DNA of 64,000 nucleotides, taken from positions 1-64,000 of the forward strand of contig JAFKGK010000009.1 in the NCBI GenBank assembly GCA_017307165.1, written 5' to 3'. A program made the position numbers and the translations under genes. Shown piece by piece: positions 35,603 through 44,012 of this stretch; position 1 is the first letter of the stretch, and each line of letters starts with the position of its first letter. Under the pieces are notes generated by a model that ran no database searches, had not been told where the DNA came from, and saw only the letters and a list, made by a program, of their open reading frames with translations. The DNA comes from Candidatus Melainabacteria bacterium (GTDB taxonomy: Bacteria > Cyanobacteriota > Vampirovibrionia > Obscuribacterales > Obscuribacteraceae).

Positions 35603-36685
35603 GTGATCAATACCGATCAAAAAGCCAATTCGCGGCAGTTGCGCGCGAACTGGGCGAGAACGATCGGCGGCATTTTGCTGCTCGCCGCACTCGCCTTTTC
35701 TGCACTCACCTTTGTCGGCCTGCACATCGGGCCAGCCTCAGTCATCATCTTTGTCCTGTCAGTCGTGCTGCCTATCCTCAGCTGGTACAACAGCGGCACC
35801 CTGGTCAAGACCCTGATGAAATGCCACGCTCCTTCGCCCGACAATCCCGACCACATGCGTCTGGTGCGCCTGGTAGACGAGATTTTTCCGACCACGGGGC
35901 TCAAGGTAAAGCCCGAAGTCTTGATCTCGCCCATCGGCATGCCCAATGCTTTTGCGACGGGCCGCAGTCCTTCGGCTGCCTTCATCGCCGCCACCGAAGG
36001 CTTGTTCCTCGTCGACCTGGAGGACAATGAGCTCAGGGCCATCCTCGCTCACGAGCTCGCCCACGTCAAAACGCGGGACGTGGCCATCACCTCGATGACA
36101 TCCACGCTCGGCTCGCTCTTTGCCATCATTTTGGCCGGCGGTCTGCCATGGCTCTTTCGACCGGCCTTTATCCAGCCTTCCAAGGGCGGATTCAATCTCA
36201 AAGGCAAGGACAGCAAAAAGGGCTTTGCCGCTCCAGTGGCCGGTATCGGTGGCTTCATCGTCACCGTGCTGCTCTTCTGGGTGGTGAGCTTCTTTGCAAA
36301 ATTTGTCACACTCTTTGTCAGCCGCGCGCGGGAAAACGCTGCCGATGCACTGGCTGCTCAGTGGACCGGCGATCCATGCGCCCTGGCCACTGCCTTGCTC
36401 AAGATCACCGACTGGATGGAGCGCAATCAAGCTCTCCTGCAGCTCAAGATCTTGCTGGGCGGCATGTCCGGCCTCTTGTTCGTGAGCCTGCACGAGGGCT
36501 CGCACAGGCATGCCAATGGGGCTCTGAGCCGCATCAGTCAGTGGTGGCGCGAGATTGGCGAAAACCACCCGCCAGTCGAGGATCGCATCGCCGTGCTCGA
36601 GACCTATGCCGGCCAGGCCTGCCCGACCATGAGCGAAGTACGGAGCCGTCGACGCAAAAAGATATCGGTCATCGGCAAACGCTGA
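35603..36685 (+). CDS. M48-family membrane metalloprotease (HtpX-like)
   Basis: 360 residues from a GTG with AAGGA upstream. Two membrane helices near residues 20-60, the zinc site H150-E-L-A-H154 in AHELAHVKTRD, two more hydrophobic segments around 175-230, and the third ligand E244 in ENAAD. It is the HtpX/M48B layout with extra C-terminal sequence. HtpX proteins degrade misfolded membrane proteins from the cytoplasmic face. Codons are largely C/G-ending. A perfect terminator follows. Confidence 0.92.
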   Translation: MINTDQKANSRQLRANWARTIGGILLLAALAFSALTFVGLHIGPASVIIFVLSVVLPILSWYNSGTLVKTLMKCHAPSPDNPDHMRLVRLVDEIFPTTGLKVKPEVLISPIGMPNAFATGRSPSAAFIAATEGLFLVDLEDNELRAILAHELAHVKTRDVAITSMTSTLGSLFAIILAGGLPWLFRPAFIQPSKGGFNLKGKDSKKGFAAPVAGIGGFIVTVLLFWVVSFFAKFVTLFVSRARENAADALAAQWTGDPCALATALLKITDWMERNQALLQLKILLGGMSGLLFVSLHEGSHRHANGALSRISQWWREIGENHPPVEDRIAVLETYAGQACPTMSEVRSRRRKKISVIGKR

Positions 36686-36693
36686 TGGCATTT

Positions 36694-36732
36694 AAATGGG
36701 GTCGAGCCTAAAAACCTCGATCCCATTTTTTT
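36694..36732 (+). terminator. Terminator after the M48 protease gene
   Basis: AAATGGGGTCGAG pairs with CTCGATCCCATTT (13 bp, one G-U) around a 9-nt loop, followed by TTTT(G). Confidence 0.85.
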
Positions 36733-36751
36733 GGCCTTTAATTCTTGACAA

Positions 36752-37510
36752 CTACTTGCGGGCGAAACCCTTATTGAGATACTGAACTATTGAGTCAATC
36801 TGTTCTTCTGTGAGTGGCCCACCGTATTTTTCGCTGAAGCCAGGCATCATCGTGGACTTTTCTGATCCCTTCTGGATGATGGCTCGCCTGGCCGCATCTA
36901 TGCGCATGTGACCACCCTCCAGCAGTGGACCGGATGTGATGCCGGACGGCTGCGTGCGGTGGCACATCGCACAATCAGCCTCAAACAAGTCTCGCCCCAT
37001 CAAGCCCATACCTTCATCGACATGGCAGCGACGACAAGACTCGGCAGTAAATATCTTGCGGGCGGCAGCATGCATGTCGGCCTCACTGATACCAGCCTTG
37101 TGTGGATCCTCGACAAACATATCGATATAGATGCGTACCATAGGCTGCTCTGGATCGTTGCTATAAATGGCCATGTCTTTGACCACGGCACCTTGCTTCA
37201 TGCTCGTGTCGATGGTCACGTCCAGAGGCAGTGTGCCGCCGGGTTTTAGCCTGGTCGGCTTAAAGTCGCTTGCCGTGCATCCGCATTCCGACTTGGCTTC
37301 TGAGATATCTAAATGATCGTCGCCTGTATTTTTTATATCAAAATGCGCTCGGCCCTCAGTCAAAGGTTGCACATGACCGATATCGCAACGCATAGGCGCA
37401 ACCTCTATGCGGGGTCGGGGCTTATCTGTACAGGATGAAATAGTCAGGATGGCTGCAAAAGCGACGAACAAGCGCATCGCATATGAGACGATGGAGCGCT
37501 CATTGCCCAT
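36752..37510 (-). CDS. DUF1573-cytochrome c fusion lipoprotein
   Basis: 252 residues from the ATG at 37510 (AAGGG SD), overlapping the upstream gene by 11 nt. Lipobox ISSC gives lipidated C27. Residues 35-140 are a DUF1573 Ig-like domain (DIGHVQPLTEGRAHFDIKNT, ECGCTASDFKPTRLKPGG). Two heme-binding CXXCH motifs follow (CRRCH and CAMCH, about 18 residues apart), then MMPGFSEKYG with the likely methionine ligand and LTEEQIDSIVQYL typical of class I cytochrome c. Likely an envelope electron carrier. The second heme motif close to the first is unusual for a one-domain cytochrome. Confidence 0.82.
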   Translation of the reverse strand: MGNERSIVSYAMRLFVAFAAILTISSCTDKPRPRIEVAPMRCDIGHVQPLTEGRAHFDIKNTGDDHLDISEAKSECGCTASDFKPTRLKPGGTLPLDVTIDTSMKQGAVVKDMAIYSNDPEQPMVRIYIDMFVEDPHKAGISEADMHAAARKIFTAESCRRCHVDEGMGLMGRDLFEADCAMCHRTQPSGITSGPLLEGGHMRIDAARRAIIQKGSEKSTMMPGFSEKYGGPLTEEQIDSIVQYLNKGFARK

Positions 37511-37886
37511 CGGCGCCCTTATCCCCTCTTTGCCAGTCGGTCGGCTCAGGAGTGCCCATGTGTTTGCGATAGGCCGGGTCTTGCAATTGCACGTAGACGG
37601 ATACATCGGCATGAGAAATACCGATAGTTGTCTCGGCTATGCCGCAATCGCTGTCGGGATAAGCAGAGCAGATGACGTCATAACGCATGATCAACTCATG
37701 CAAAATGTCTGCGGCCTCATCATCGCCACGCTCACGGGCGTGATCTCGAGCAGACTCGAGCTCTGCCTTGGTCAGATGCCCGTCCCGCTCTCCGCTCGTG
37801 GTCTCGACCAGGTCGATCTCGTCCCAGTGGGCTTTGAGGTAGGGGATGACAATCTCTGTAAAGTAGCGGTATTCATCGATCCACAT
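37500..37886 (-). CDS. Hypothetical protein with EF-hand-like loop
   Basis: 128 residues from the ATG at 37886 (MWIDEYRYFTEIVIP). SGERDGHLTKAE resembles an EF-hand calcium loop (G at 6, L at 8, E at 12) lacking the first aspartate; a second acidic stretch YPDSDCG lies near residue 90. No signal peptide. TATAAT ends 6 nt before the ATG and no SD exists, so a leaderless mRNA is predicted. Its end overlaps the cytochrome lipoprotein start by 11 nt, so both are one transcript. No family recognised. Confidence 0.6.
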   Translation of the reverse strand: MWIDEYRYFTEIVIPYLKAHWDEIDLVETTSGERDGHLTKAELESARDHARERGDDEAADILHELIMRYDVICSAYPDSDCGIAETTIGISHADVSVYVQLQDPAYRKHMGTPEPTDWQRGDKGADGQ

Positions 37887-37892
37887 ATATAA

Positions 37893-37898
37893 ATTATA
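37893..37898 (-). promoter_or_regulatory. TATAAT box for leaderless transcription of the EF-hand-like gene
   Basis: Perfect -10 hexamer on the minus strand with exactly 6 nt to the ATG and no SD between. Transcription would begin at or next to the start codon. Confidence 0.5.
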
Positions 37899-37996
37899 CC
37901 CAGCCACATTAATTGCCACCAAATAGGGTATTGGCAAAAGTGAAATCCTGCTAAACTAATTGCACTTTGAAAAATTGATATCGGAAGGTGCGCAAT

Positions 37997-38377
37997 ATGG
38001 ACACAAACGCCAGTCATTGCCAGGAAACCCTTACATACACGATCGTTTGCGACGAGCGCTGCACAGTGGTGCGCCGCCTTGGCGCACTGATAAAAAAATG
38101 GGACAAGCAGCAGCTCTTTACATTTGTCGATCGAGAGTCTGCCTCGCAAAACGCCCGCAGCCTGATCAAAGAGCTCGACACATCGGCCTGGAGCCTCTTT
38201 CTCATAGATGAGTCCAAAGAGCGCTGGTATGGACCAGAGGCCATCCCAATGATCCTCAAAAATCTCCCCTTTGGCAAATGCGCAGCGGTTTTTTACATCC
38301 TGCCCGGCACCATGTTTTTGACCAATCTTTGCTATACGCTGATATCCAGATCACGCCCCATCCTGGCCAAGATCTAG
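37997..38377 (+). CDS. DUF393 (DCC)-like protein without the CXXC motif
   Basis: 126 residues, ATG chosen by GGAAGG at 8-nt spacing. The middle and end follow the DCC family pattern (DESKERWYGPEAIPMILKNL, LPFGKCAAVFYILPG, NLCYTLISRSR), but the N-terminal thioredoxin-like DGDCxxC is replaced by CDERCTVVRRLG, so the two cysteines are spaced CX3C and redox activity is doubtful. The last third is weakly hydrophobic. Divergent from the EF-hand-like gene. Confidence 0.65.
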   Translation: MDTNASHCQETLTYTIVCDERCTVVRRLGALIKKWDKQQLFTFVDRESASQNARSLIKELDTSAWSLFLIDESKERWYGPEAIPMILKNLPFGKCAAVFYILPGTMFLTNLCYTLISRSRPILAKI

Positions 38378-38401
38378 TCTAGCGTTCTTTTAGACCTGGT
38401 C

Positions 38402-39094
38402 TCAGATCTTGAGCGCGTCGATCATCGCATCATAGGCTGCGTCCAGACTCATAGCATCGAGATCGATCTCTCGAGCACCTGACCCTGTCGGTCCAGCAAA
38501 TACACTCGAGTACAGGACCACGTCCGGCCTGAGTTTTTGCAAGACAAAATCGAGCTTGCTATCGGGCACCGGTGCAAGATCAGCAAAGATCAGGCCGATC
38601 TCGTCATCCAGGCTGAGAAAGTCCACCAGTATCTCCGAGACATTCATCTTCCAGCTCAATTGAGCGGCCTCCTGCCCCTTGGCCTTAAAACCATCAGCCA
38701 ATCTTTCCCAGAGAATAACGCTCAAAGCGTCGAGGGCCCCGGGACCTGTGGCCAGGCGTACGACGATCTTGCGCCTTAGACGTTTACGCCAGTTGGCGGC
38801 TAGTAGACCGAGCGCCTCCTCGGTATCGTCCACGGCGATCAGAGCGAAACTAGTAGAAGCTATGGGGTAGTTGCCGCGCTCTTCGACTACGCAACCCAGC
38901 GCCTCCTGGGCAAAGGCGTCGCCAATAAAATCATGGCCGTCAAAAGTAGTGCCGCATAGTGCAAAAAACCACTGCCCTGGCTGCAAACGTCGCGAATCGA
39001 CCTCGATGGTGCCGGCACCATCGGGCATCATGCCCTGGGCAAGGCGTCCCTGGGTGATGTTGAGGATTTCTTCGGCGTCAAACTCAGCTGGCAT
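38402..39094 (-). CDS. Truncated MurF-like protein lacking the P-loop
   Basis: 230 residues. The N-terminus follows the MurF substrate domain (ILNITQGRLAQG, IEVDSRRLQPGQWFFALCGT, FDGHDFIGDAFAQEALGCVV). Where MurF has the ATP-binding GSxGKT, this protein reads VVRLATGPGALDALSVIL, so the lysine and threonine are gone; the region after it (IGLIFADLAP, LRPDVVLYSSVFAG) still tracks the MurF central domain, and the C-terminal ligase domain is absent. It cannot be an active ligase; a regulatory or UDP-MurNAc-peptide binding role is possible. TAAAAT lies 6 nt before the ATG with no SD. Confidence 0.65.
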   Translation of the reverse strand: MPAEFDAEEILNITQGRLAQGMMPDGAGTIEVDSRRLQPGQWFFALCGTTFDGHDFIGDAFAQEALGCVVEERGNYPIASTSFALIAVDDTEEALGLLAANWRKRLRRKIVVRLATGPGALDALSVILWERLADGFKAKGQEAAQLSWKMNVSEILVDFLSLDDEIGLIFADLAPVPDSKLDFVLQKLRPDVVLYSSVFAGPTGSGAREIDLDAMSLDAAYDAMIDALKI

Positions 39095-39100
39095 TTGTAT

Positions 39101-39115
39101 ATTTTAGGCTAAACT
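39101..39115. promoter_or_regulatory. Back-to-back -10 boxes of the MurF-like and pyrB genes
   Basis: TAAAAT on the minus strand (39106-39101) is 6 nt from the ATG at 39094, and TAAACT on the plus strand (39110-39115) is 7 nt from the ATG at 39123. Only 28 nt separate the two start codons, so both transcripts should be leaderless and the -35 regions fall inside the opposite gene. Confidence 0.5.
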
Positions 39116-39122
39116 ATCTGTC

Positions 39123-40202
39123 ATGACGACAAAATACGCTCAACCCGACATCAACAATCTCCTGACAAAACTACATGCCAACGTCTCCAAGACGGAGCAG
39201 TCAGCTGCAAAAAAATGGCAGGAAAGACGCCATCTGCTCACCACACAGGACTTGAGCCTGGACGAGCTCTCGCTAGTGATGGCACTAGCATCGGCCTTCA
39301 AGGCCAACAAAACGCATAAGGCCGCACCACTGACGGTACTAGCCAATCGCACTATCGCCAATTTATTTTACGAAAACTCCACTAGGACCAGGTCGTCCTT
39401 TGAGCTCGCGGCGCGCAAACTAGGAGCGACTGTCCTCAACCTCGATCTCAAAACGAGCTCGGTAGCCAAGGGCGAGTCGCTAAAAGATACTGCGCTCAAT
39501 CTCTGGGCCATGGGTGTCGATGCCATAGTGATGCGGCACAATCAATCTGGCGCACCGCAAGATCTGGCAGATCAGGTCGATCTAAAGATGCATGTGATCA
39601 ATGCAGGCGACGGTTGGCACAGTCACCCTTCGCAGGGTCTGCTCGACATCTTTACTATCCTCGAGTCGCTAGGCAGGCTCCCAGAGCTCAAATCCGACGG
39701 GCGGGCGACAAACGCACTAAGCGAAAAGTCTCTGGCCGGACTAAAAGTTGCCATCATCGGCGATATCATGCACAGTCGCGTGGCGCGTTCGGATATGCAT
39801 CTCATCACCAGATTAGGGGGCACCGTGGCATTTGCCGGCCCACCGGCATTGATGCCGGATCATTTAAGCGATCTGCCAGGAGTGAGCGTTTCGCATAGAT
39901 TGCATGATGCGCTCCAAGACGCGCATATCGTCATCTGCCTGCGCCTGCAGCTCGAAAGACAAGAGCAGGGTTTGATCGCTAGCCTGGACGATTACAAGGC
40001 CAATTATCGGATCGATCACGATCGCCTGCGCCTCGCCTCGCCTCAGGTCAAGGTCCTTCATCCTGGTCCCATCAATCGGGGTCTCGAGATCACCGACGCT
40101 CTGGCCGACGATCAAGAATACTCGCTCATACTCGAGCAAGTACAAAATGGCGTCCTCAACCGCATGGCCGCACTTTATCTATTATTGGGAGGATCGGTCT
40201 GA
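39123..40202 (+). CDS. pyrB: Aspartate carbamoyltransferase catalytic subunit
   Basis: 359 residues, about 50 longer than typical, mostly as an N-terminal extension and a central insert (PELKSDGRATNALSEKS). The carbamoyl-phosphate loop FYENSTRTRSSFE (residues 81-93), SLKDT, and HPGPINRG (near 320) are intact. It makes N-carbamoyl-aspartate, the committed step of pyrimidine synthesis. The TGA overlaps the pyrC ATG by one base (TGATG). No pyrI or attenuator is visible; the start looks leaderless. Confidence 0.95.
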   Translation: MTTKYAQPDINNLLTKLHANVSKTEQSAAKKWQERRHLLTTQDLSLDELSLVMALASAFKANKTHKAAPLTVLANRTIANLFYENSTRTRSSFELAARKLGATVLNLDLKTSSVAKGESLKDTALNLWAMGVDAIVMRHNQSGAPQDLADQVDLKMHVINAGDGWHSHPSQGLLDIFTILESLGRLPELKSDGRATNALSEKSLAGLKVAIIGDIMHSRVARSDMHLITRLGGTVAFAGPPALMPDHLSDLPGVSVSHRLHDALQDAHIVICLRLQLERQEQGLIASLDDYKANYRIDHDRLRLASPQVKVLHPGPINRGLEITDALADDQEYSLILEQVQNGVLNRMAALYLLLGGSV

Positions 40203-41545
40203 TGCTGATCAAAAACGTCACCATCATCGACCCTCTCCTGCTTTCTAAAGGCAAGCAAGCCCAAGCCTACGACGTAAGTGTGGATGGTGGCAATATAGCG
40301 AGTATTTTGCCCTCCAATGCCCAAAGAGACAGCCAGGACGACCCAAACGAAGGCATGGTCTTTGATGGCCAGGGCCTGTGGCTTATGCCAGGCATGATCG
40401 ATCTGCACACGCACTTGCGCGATTTTGGCCAGTCGCACAAAGAAGACGTCTCGACAGGCACTCAGGCAGCCGCTCAGGGAGGGTTTACTACTGTCGTCGC
40501 CATGGCCAATACTGTGCCACCGATCGATAGCAAGGCCATGCTGGAGCGCATGCAATCAAAAATACGAGAAAAAGCCCTGGTCGAGGTTTTGCCACTAGCT
40601 ACGGTGACAAAGGGCATGGCCGGCAAAGAATTGACCGAGATCGCTACCCTCGCGCAGGCCGGAGCCGCTGGCTTTAGCGATGATGGACTGCCAGTGACCA
40701 ATCTAGCCTTGCTACGCAGAGCCTTGCTCGAGGCCAGAGCGGCGGGTACTTTTATCGTCAGTCATCCAGAGGATAAGGACTTGTCCGGCACGGGCGTCAT
40801 GCACGAAGGCATGTGCTGTGCTCTCAAAGGCCTCGCAGGAGTGCCGGCGGCATCAGAGGCAGCTTGCATCGCTCGCGAGATCGAAGTGGTGCGGGCTACC
40901 GGAGCGCATCTGCATTTTGCACACGTCAGCGCTCGCGCATCGGTCAAACTCATAGAGCGCGCTAAGGCAGACGGTCTGCCGGTTACGGCCGATACAACGC
41001 CGCACCATCTTGTATTGACAGCCAGTGACATCCCTGGATACAACACAAACTACAAGATGAATCCCCCTCTGCGCGACGAGCACGATCGCGAAGCCCTGAT
41101 CGAGGGCTTGCAGACAGGAGTGATCGATGCAATAGCAACGGATCACGCTCCGCACTCGCGTGACGAAAAAGCTCAGGGCTTCAATCTTGCACCATGCGGC
41201 ATCATCGGTCTGGAAACAGCCTTTAGTCTCTGCTTTGAAAAACTCGCCGCCAGAACCACACCCCAAGAAGCCCTCAAGGTGCTGGATTATCTGCACGTCA
41301 ATCCAGGCAAGATCCTGGGCATCGCCCAGCAGCCTCTACAAGTCGGCTCCAGAGCCAATTTTAGCTTGTTCGATCCGATGGCTACCTACAAGCTCGACAC
41401 CGATCAGATTTCGAGCAAGAGCAAAAACAGTCCCTTTTTAGGGCGTGGTCTAAAGGGTCGGTTTATCCTGACTCTAGTGCGCGGCAAACTGGCCTACCAG
41501 TACGAGCCCGCTCAACACAGATGGTTGACGGCGCAATTTGCTTGA
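40202..41545 (+). CDS. pyrC: Dihydroorotase
   Basis: 447 residues, class I type. Metal-binding H-T-H in MPGMIDLHTHLRDFGQSHKE (split: MPGMIDLHTHLRDF, GQSHKE), VSHPEDKD, HFAHVSARAS and the catalytic ATDHAPHSRDEK are present; the usual bridging-lysine position needs alignment. It closes carbamoyl-aspartate to dihydroorotate. Coupled to pyrB by a one-base overlap and followed one base later by the kinase gene. Confidence 0.95.
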   Translation: MLIKNVTIIDPLLLSKGKQAQAYDVSVDGGNIASILPSNAQRDSQDDPNEGMVFDGQGLWLMPGMIDLHTHLRDFGQSHKEDVSTGTQAAAQGGFTTVVAMANTVPPIDSKAMLERMQSKIREKALVEVLPLATVTKGMAGKELTEIATLAQAGAAGFSDDGLPVTNLALLRRALLEARAAGTFIVSHPEDKDLSGTGVMHEGMCCALKGLAGVPAASEAACIAREIEVVRATGAHLHFAHVSARASVKLIERAKADGLPVTADTTPHHLVLTASDIPGYNTNYKMNPPLRDEHDREALIEGLQTGVIDAIATDHAPHSRDEKAQGFNLAPCGIIGLETAFSLCFEKLAARTTPQEALKVLDYLHVNPGKILGIAQQPLQVGSRANFSLFDPMATYKLDTDQISSKSKNSPFLGRGLKGRFILTLVRGKLAYQYEPAQHRWLTAQFA

Positions 41546-41546
41546 T

Positions 41547-42044
41547 ATGCCAAAGAAATTGATATTGATGGTCGGTATCCCCGGCGCTGGCAAAAGCACC
41601 CTGGCAGAGAGGGTGAAGGCAAAGGGATATGCCTGCCTCAATGCAGACAGCATCAGGCTTGAGCTCTACGGCAACGAGATCGAGCAGGGCGACAAGGACG
41701 AGGTCTTTGCCATCTTTTTTGAACGTCTGGACAAGCTGCTTGCCACCGGTGATAGTATTGTCATCGACAATACCAATATTAACGAGAGACAGCGCAAACC
41801 CATCATAGACAGAGCTAGAGCAGCAGGTTACGAAGATATACAGCTGTGGCTGGTGGACACGCCACTGGATGTTTGCCAGGAGCGCAACAAATCTAGAGCG
41901 CGAATTGTGCCGCAACAAGTCGTGGCAGGCCTGCATGGCGAGTTGACACGCAATGGCCGCCCCAAGCGGCACGAGGGTAAGATCGTTGTGATCAGACCAG
42001 ATCCACAAGATCCAAAAGGGTATTTGTTCTTTCCGCAAAATTAG
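41547..42044 (+). CDS. AAA_33-type P-loop kinase
   Basis: 165 residues. Walker A is MVGIPGAGKSTLAER near residues 8-22, followed by NADSIRLELYG and the acidic strand SIVIDNTNINERQRKPII characteristic of polynucleotide-kinase/zeta-toxin-like small kinases. The ATG lies one base after the pyrC stop, so it is the third operon gene. It may phosphorylate a nucleoside, nucleic acid end or small metabolite; linkage to pyrimidine genes favours but does not prove a nucleotide-related substrate. Confidence 0.8.
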   Translation: MPKKLILMVGIPGAGKSTLAERVKAKGYACLNADSIRLELYGNEIEQGDKDEVFAIFFERLDKLLATGDSIVIDNTNINERQRKPIIDRARAAGYEDIQLWLVDTPLDVCQERNKSRARIVPQQVVAGLHGELTRNGRPKRHEGKIVVIRPDPQDPKGYLFFPQN

Positions 42045-42045
42045 C

Positions 42046-42051
42046 TAAAAT
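42046..42051 (+). promoter_or_regulatory. TAAAAT box for the leaderless secreted-protein gene at 42058
   Basis: TAAAAT with exactly 6 nt (CAGATC) to the ATG at 42058 and no SD; it sits right after the kinase stop codon, giving the next gene its own promoter. Confidence 0.45.
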
Positions 42052-42057
42052 CAGATC

Positions 42058-42867
42058 ATGACTGGATTTGATGCTCACTCATTGATGCTAGCCCGCACAG
42101 GCACACGCAGCGCGATCGCCGCCGTGATCCTCATGACTGCTCTGAGCCAAAGCGCTCCCGCCTGGGCACAGCCTCTTGCCAAAGCTCAGCAAAAGGTGCT
42201 GTGCATCAAGCAGACATCGATGACTCAAGGTGCACTCGAGAGCTTTATCTATCCAAACAATATCCGCATTGATTATCTGGACAGGCATACCACGATGGTG
42301 GCACGTGCGCCCCAGTGGCAGATAGAGTATCGTGACAACAATCGCAAAGTCTTTTGGCTGGGCGATGTCAAAGATTTCAAACCTCCTTTTATCACCACTC
42401 TTGCGATGTTTCGGCCTTCAGACCCTTCTTTTCTTCTTACCATTTCCTCAAAAACAGCAAAGGTCAAGACCCTGGATACTATAGAGTGGCAACTGGAGCC
42501 GCTCGAAAAGCAGGCTAAGAGCAAAACCAGCTGGAAGGCCCTGATGATACAAAAAGCCACCATGCATGTTTTGCCACCCACTGCTTATGATTTTCCCGCA
42601 AATATTATCAAGGCCGTCGATCAATGCCTGGGATTGCCGATAGTCAAAGGCTTTCCCATAGATCTGCAAAAGACGACCTATCATGGCAAAGTGGACAAGG
42701 AGCTCGACGTGGGCCCACCCAAGCAAATGGCGTACTCAGACAGCCTCTATGCAACTCCGGCCGGTTACAAGCGTCTGGGGGCACTCCAAAACGTGATCAA
42801 TGACCCAAATATGGACAATGCCCTGGGCGAGTTTATGACCGATAGAGTCGACGGCAAGCGATATTAG
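42058..42867 (+). CDS. Secreted hypothetical protein
   Basis: 269 residues. The signal peptide has a long n-region and the core SAIAAVILMTALSQSAPAWA with an AWA cleavage site. The mature domain is beta-rich, with IEYRDNNRKVFWLGDVKDFK and DTIEWQLEPLEKQAKSK; it resembles LolA-like proteins only in general pattern, so no family is assigned. It has its own -10 box and a start without SD. The stop is 17 nt from the convergent serine hydrolase gene. Confidence 0.7.
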   Translation: MTGFDAHSLMLARTGTRSAIAAVILMTALSQSAPAWAQPLAKAQQKVLCIKQTSMTQGALESFIYPNNIRIDYLDRHTTMVARAPQWQIEYRDNNRKVFWLGDVKDFKPPFITTLAMFRPSDPSFLLTISSKTAKVKTLDTIEWQLEPLEKQAKSKTSWKALMIQKATMHVLPPTAYDFPANIIKAVDQCLGLPIVKGFPIDLQKTTYHGKVDKELDVGPPKQMAYSDSLYATPAGYKRLGALQNVINDPNMDNALGEFMTDRVDGKRY

Positions 42868-42884
42868 CTCGAGACCTAGCTTAT

Positions 42885-44012
42885 TCATCCGGATTGGTCT
42901 TGGGCGCCAAAGAGCAGATGTGCGGCTTTTTTGGCGATCGCATAGGTCTGGGGTTTGCGCAGATTGCAGAGCGCCACGAGGCCGCAATTTTGATCGGGAA
43001 AAAGCATCATCGTGGAGGCGACGCCTGCCGTGCCACCATTCATAGCGACCATGGTCTTATTGGCAAATGCTGGCCATGCCGGATTAGTGCAAGCCCAACC
43101 AAAGGCCCAGTTGCTAGGCGCTCCGTTTGCTAGTGGCGGGCGTTGCCGCCAGAGGGTCTGATAGCCCTGGCGACTGAGCATATTGCCTTGCAAAAGGCCG
43201 ACACCATAGCGGCCGAGGTCATCGATAGTAGTGGCGAGCATGCCGGCCGAAAAGGATATGGCAGGGTCTTTGTAATCAACCTGACGAATGGTGCCATTGC
43301 CCATATTGTCACCGTAAGCGGTGGCAACATTACCGCTGTCCCAAAAGATAGCGGTGGTACCAGTGGTGCTCATACCGAGTGGCTTGAGGATGGCGGAGCG
43401 GACGTTTTGCAGATATGGGCGGCCGGTGACGTTTTGGATGACAGTGCCCAGCAGGCGGTAGCTAAAATTGGAGTACAAGTAGGAGGCACCAGGTTGGGCA
43501 ACCAGGGGCAGCTTTTGGAGCGTGGCTATCTGGGCTGGCCAGGCGATCTCATGTGGCACTGAGGCAGGTACGCCGGCGGTCATAGAGGCTAGTTGCCTGA
43601 TGGTGACACTCTTGTAGGGCTCCTGGATGCGGGGCATATAAGTGCCGAGCTGAGCATCGAGATCGATCTTGCCGGCGTCGACTAGCTTAAGCAGTACGAG
43701 GGCTGTAAATGTCTTGGTGAGAGAGGCGAGGCCAAAGACTGTCTGGTTATTGACAGGTCGGCGAGTAGCGAGATCGGCGTAGCCATAGCCGCGCGAGTAG
43801 ATGACACGGCCATCCCGGATGACCGCGATGGCATAGCCCGGGATATTTTGCATGGCCATCTCTTGCTCGATGAGGTGATCGAGTCTGTCGTATTGGCTGG
43901 TAATGGGGGCAATTGCGCCGTTATTTTGCACCTGACCCTGAGCACAAGATGCAGATCCACTCGCGGTGCAGATCATCAGCGCGCAGATGATAGATATAAG
44001 ACTAGTTTTCAT
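42885..44012 (-). CDS. Serine hydrolase of the beta-lactamase/PBP4* (class C-like) family
   Basis: 375 residues with a signal peptide (LISIICALMICTASGSASC). The active serine and lysine are S97-L-T-K100, the tyrosine motif is YSN in SYLYSNFSYRLLG (near 183), and a C-terminal MNGGTAGVAST replaces the usual HxG loop. Such periplasmic enzymes act as esterases, D-aminopeptidases or peptidoglycan carboxypeptidases; true beta-lactamase activity cannot be inferred. The ATG overlaps the end of the DUF4239 gene by 11 nt. Confidence 0.9.
   Translation of the reverse strand: MKTSLISIICALMICTASGSASCAQGQVQNNGAIAPITSQYDRLDHLIEQEMAMQNIPGYAIAVIRDGRVIYSRGYGYADLATRRPVNNQTVFGLASLTKTFTALVLLKLVDAGKIDLDAQLGTYMPRIQEPYKSVTIRQLASMTAGVPASVPHEIAWPAQIATLQKLPLVAQPGASYLYSNFSYRLLGTVIQNVTGRPYLQNVRSAILKPLGMSTTGTTAIFWDSGNVATAYGDNMGNGTIRQVDYKDPAISFSAGMLATTIDDLGRYGVGLLQGNMLSRQGYQTLWRQRPPLANGAPSNWAFGWACTNPAWPAFANKTMVAMNGGTAGVASTMMLFPDQNCGLVALCNLRKPQTYAIAKKAAHLLFGAQDQSG

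Noticed and set aside
35759..36691. 310-residue open frame opposite the M48 protease
   Set aside because: Antisense shadow; the plus strand encodes HEXXH and EXXAD motifs.
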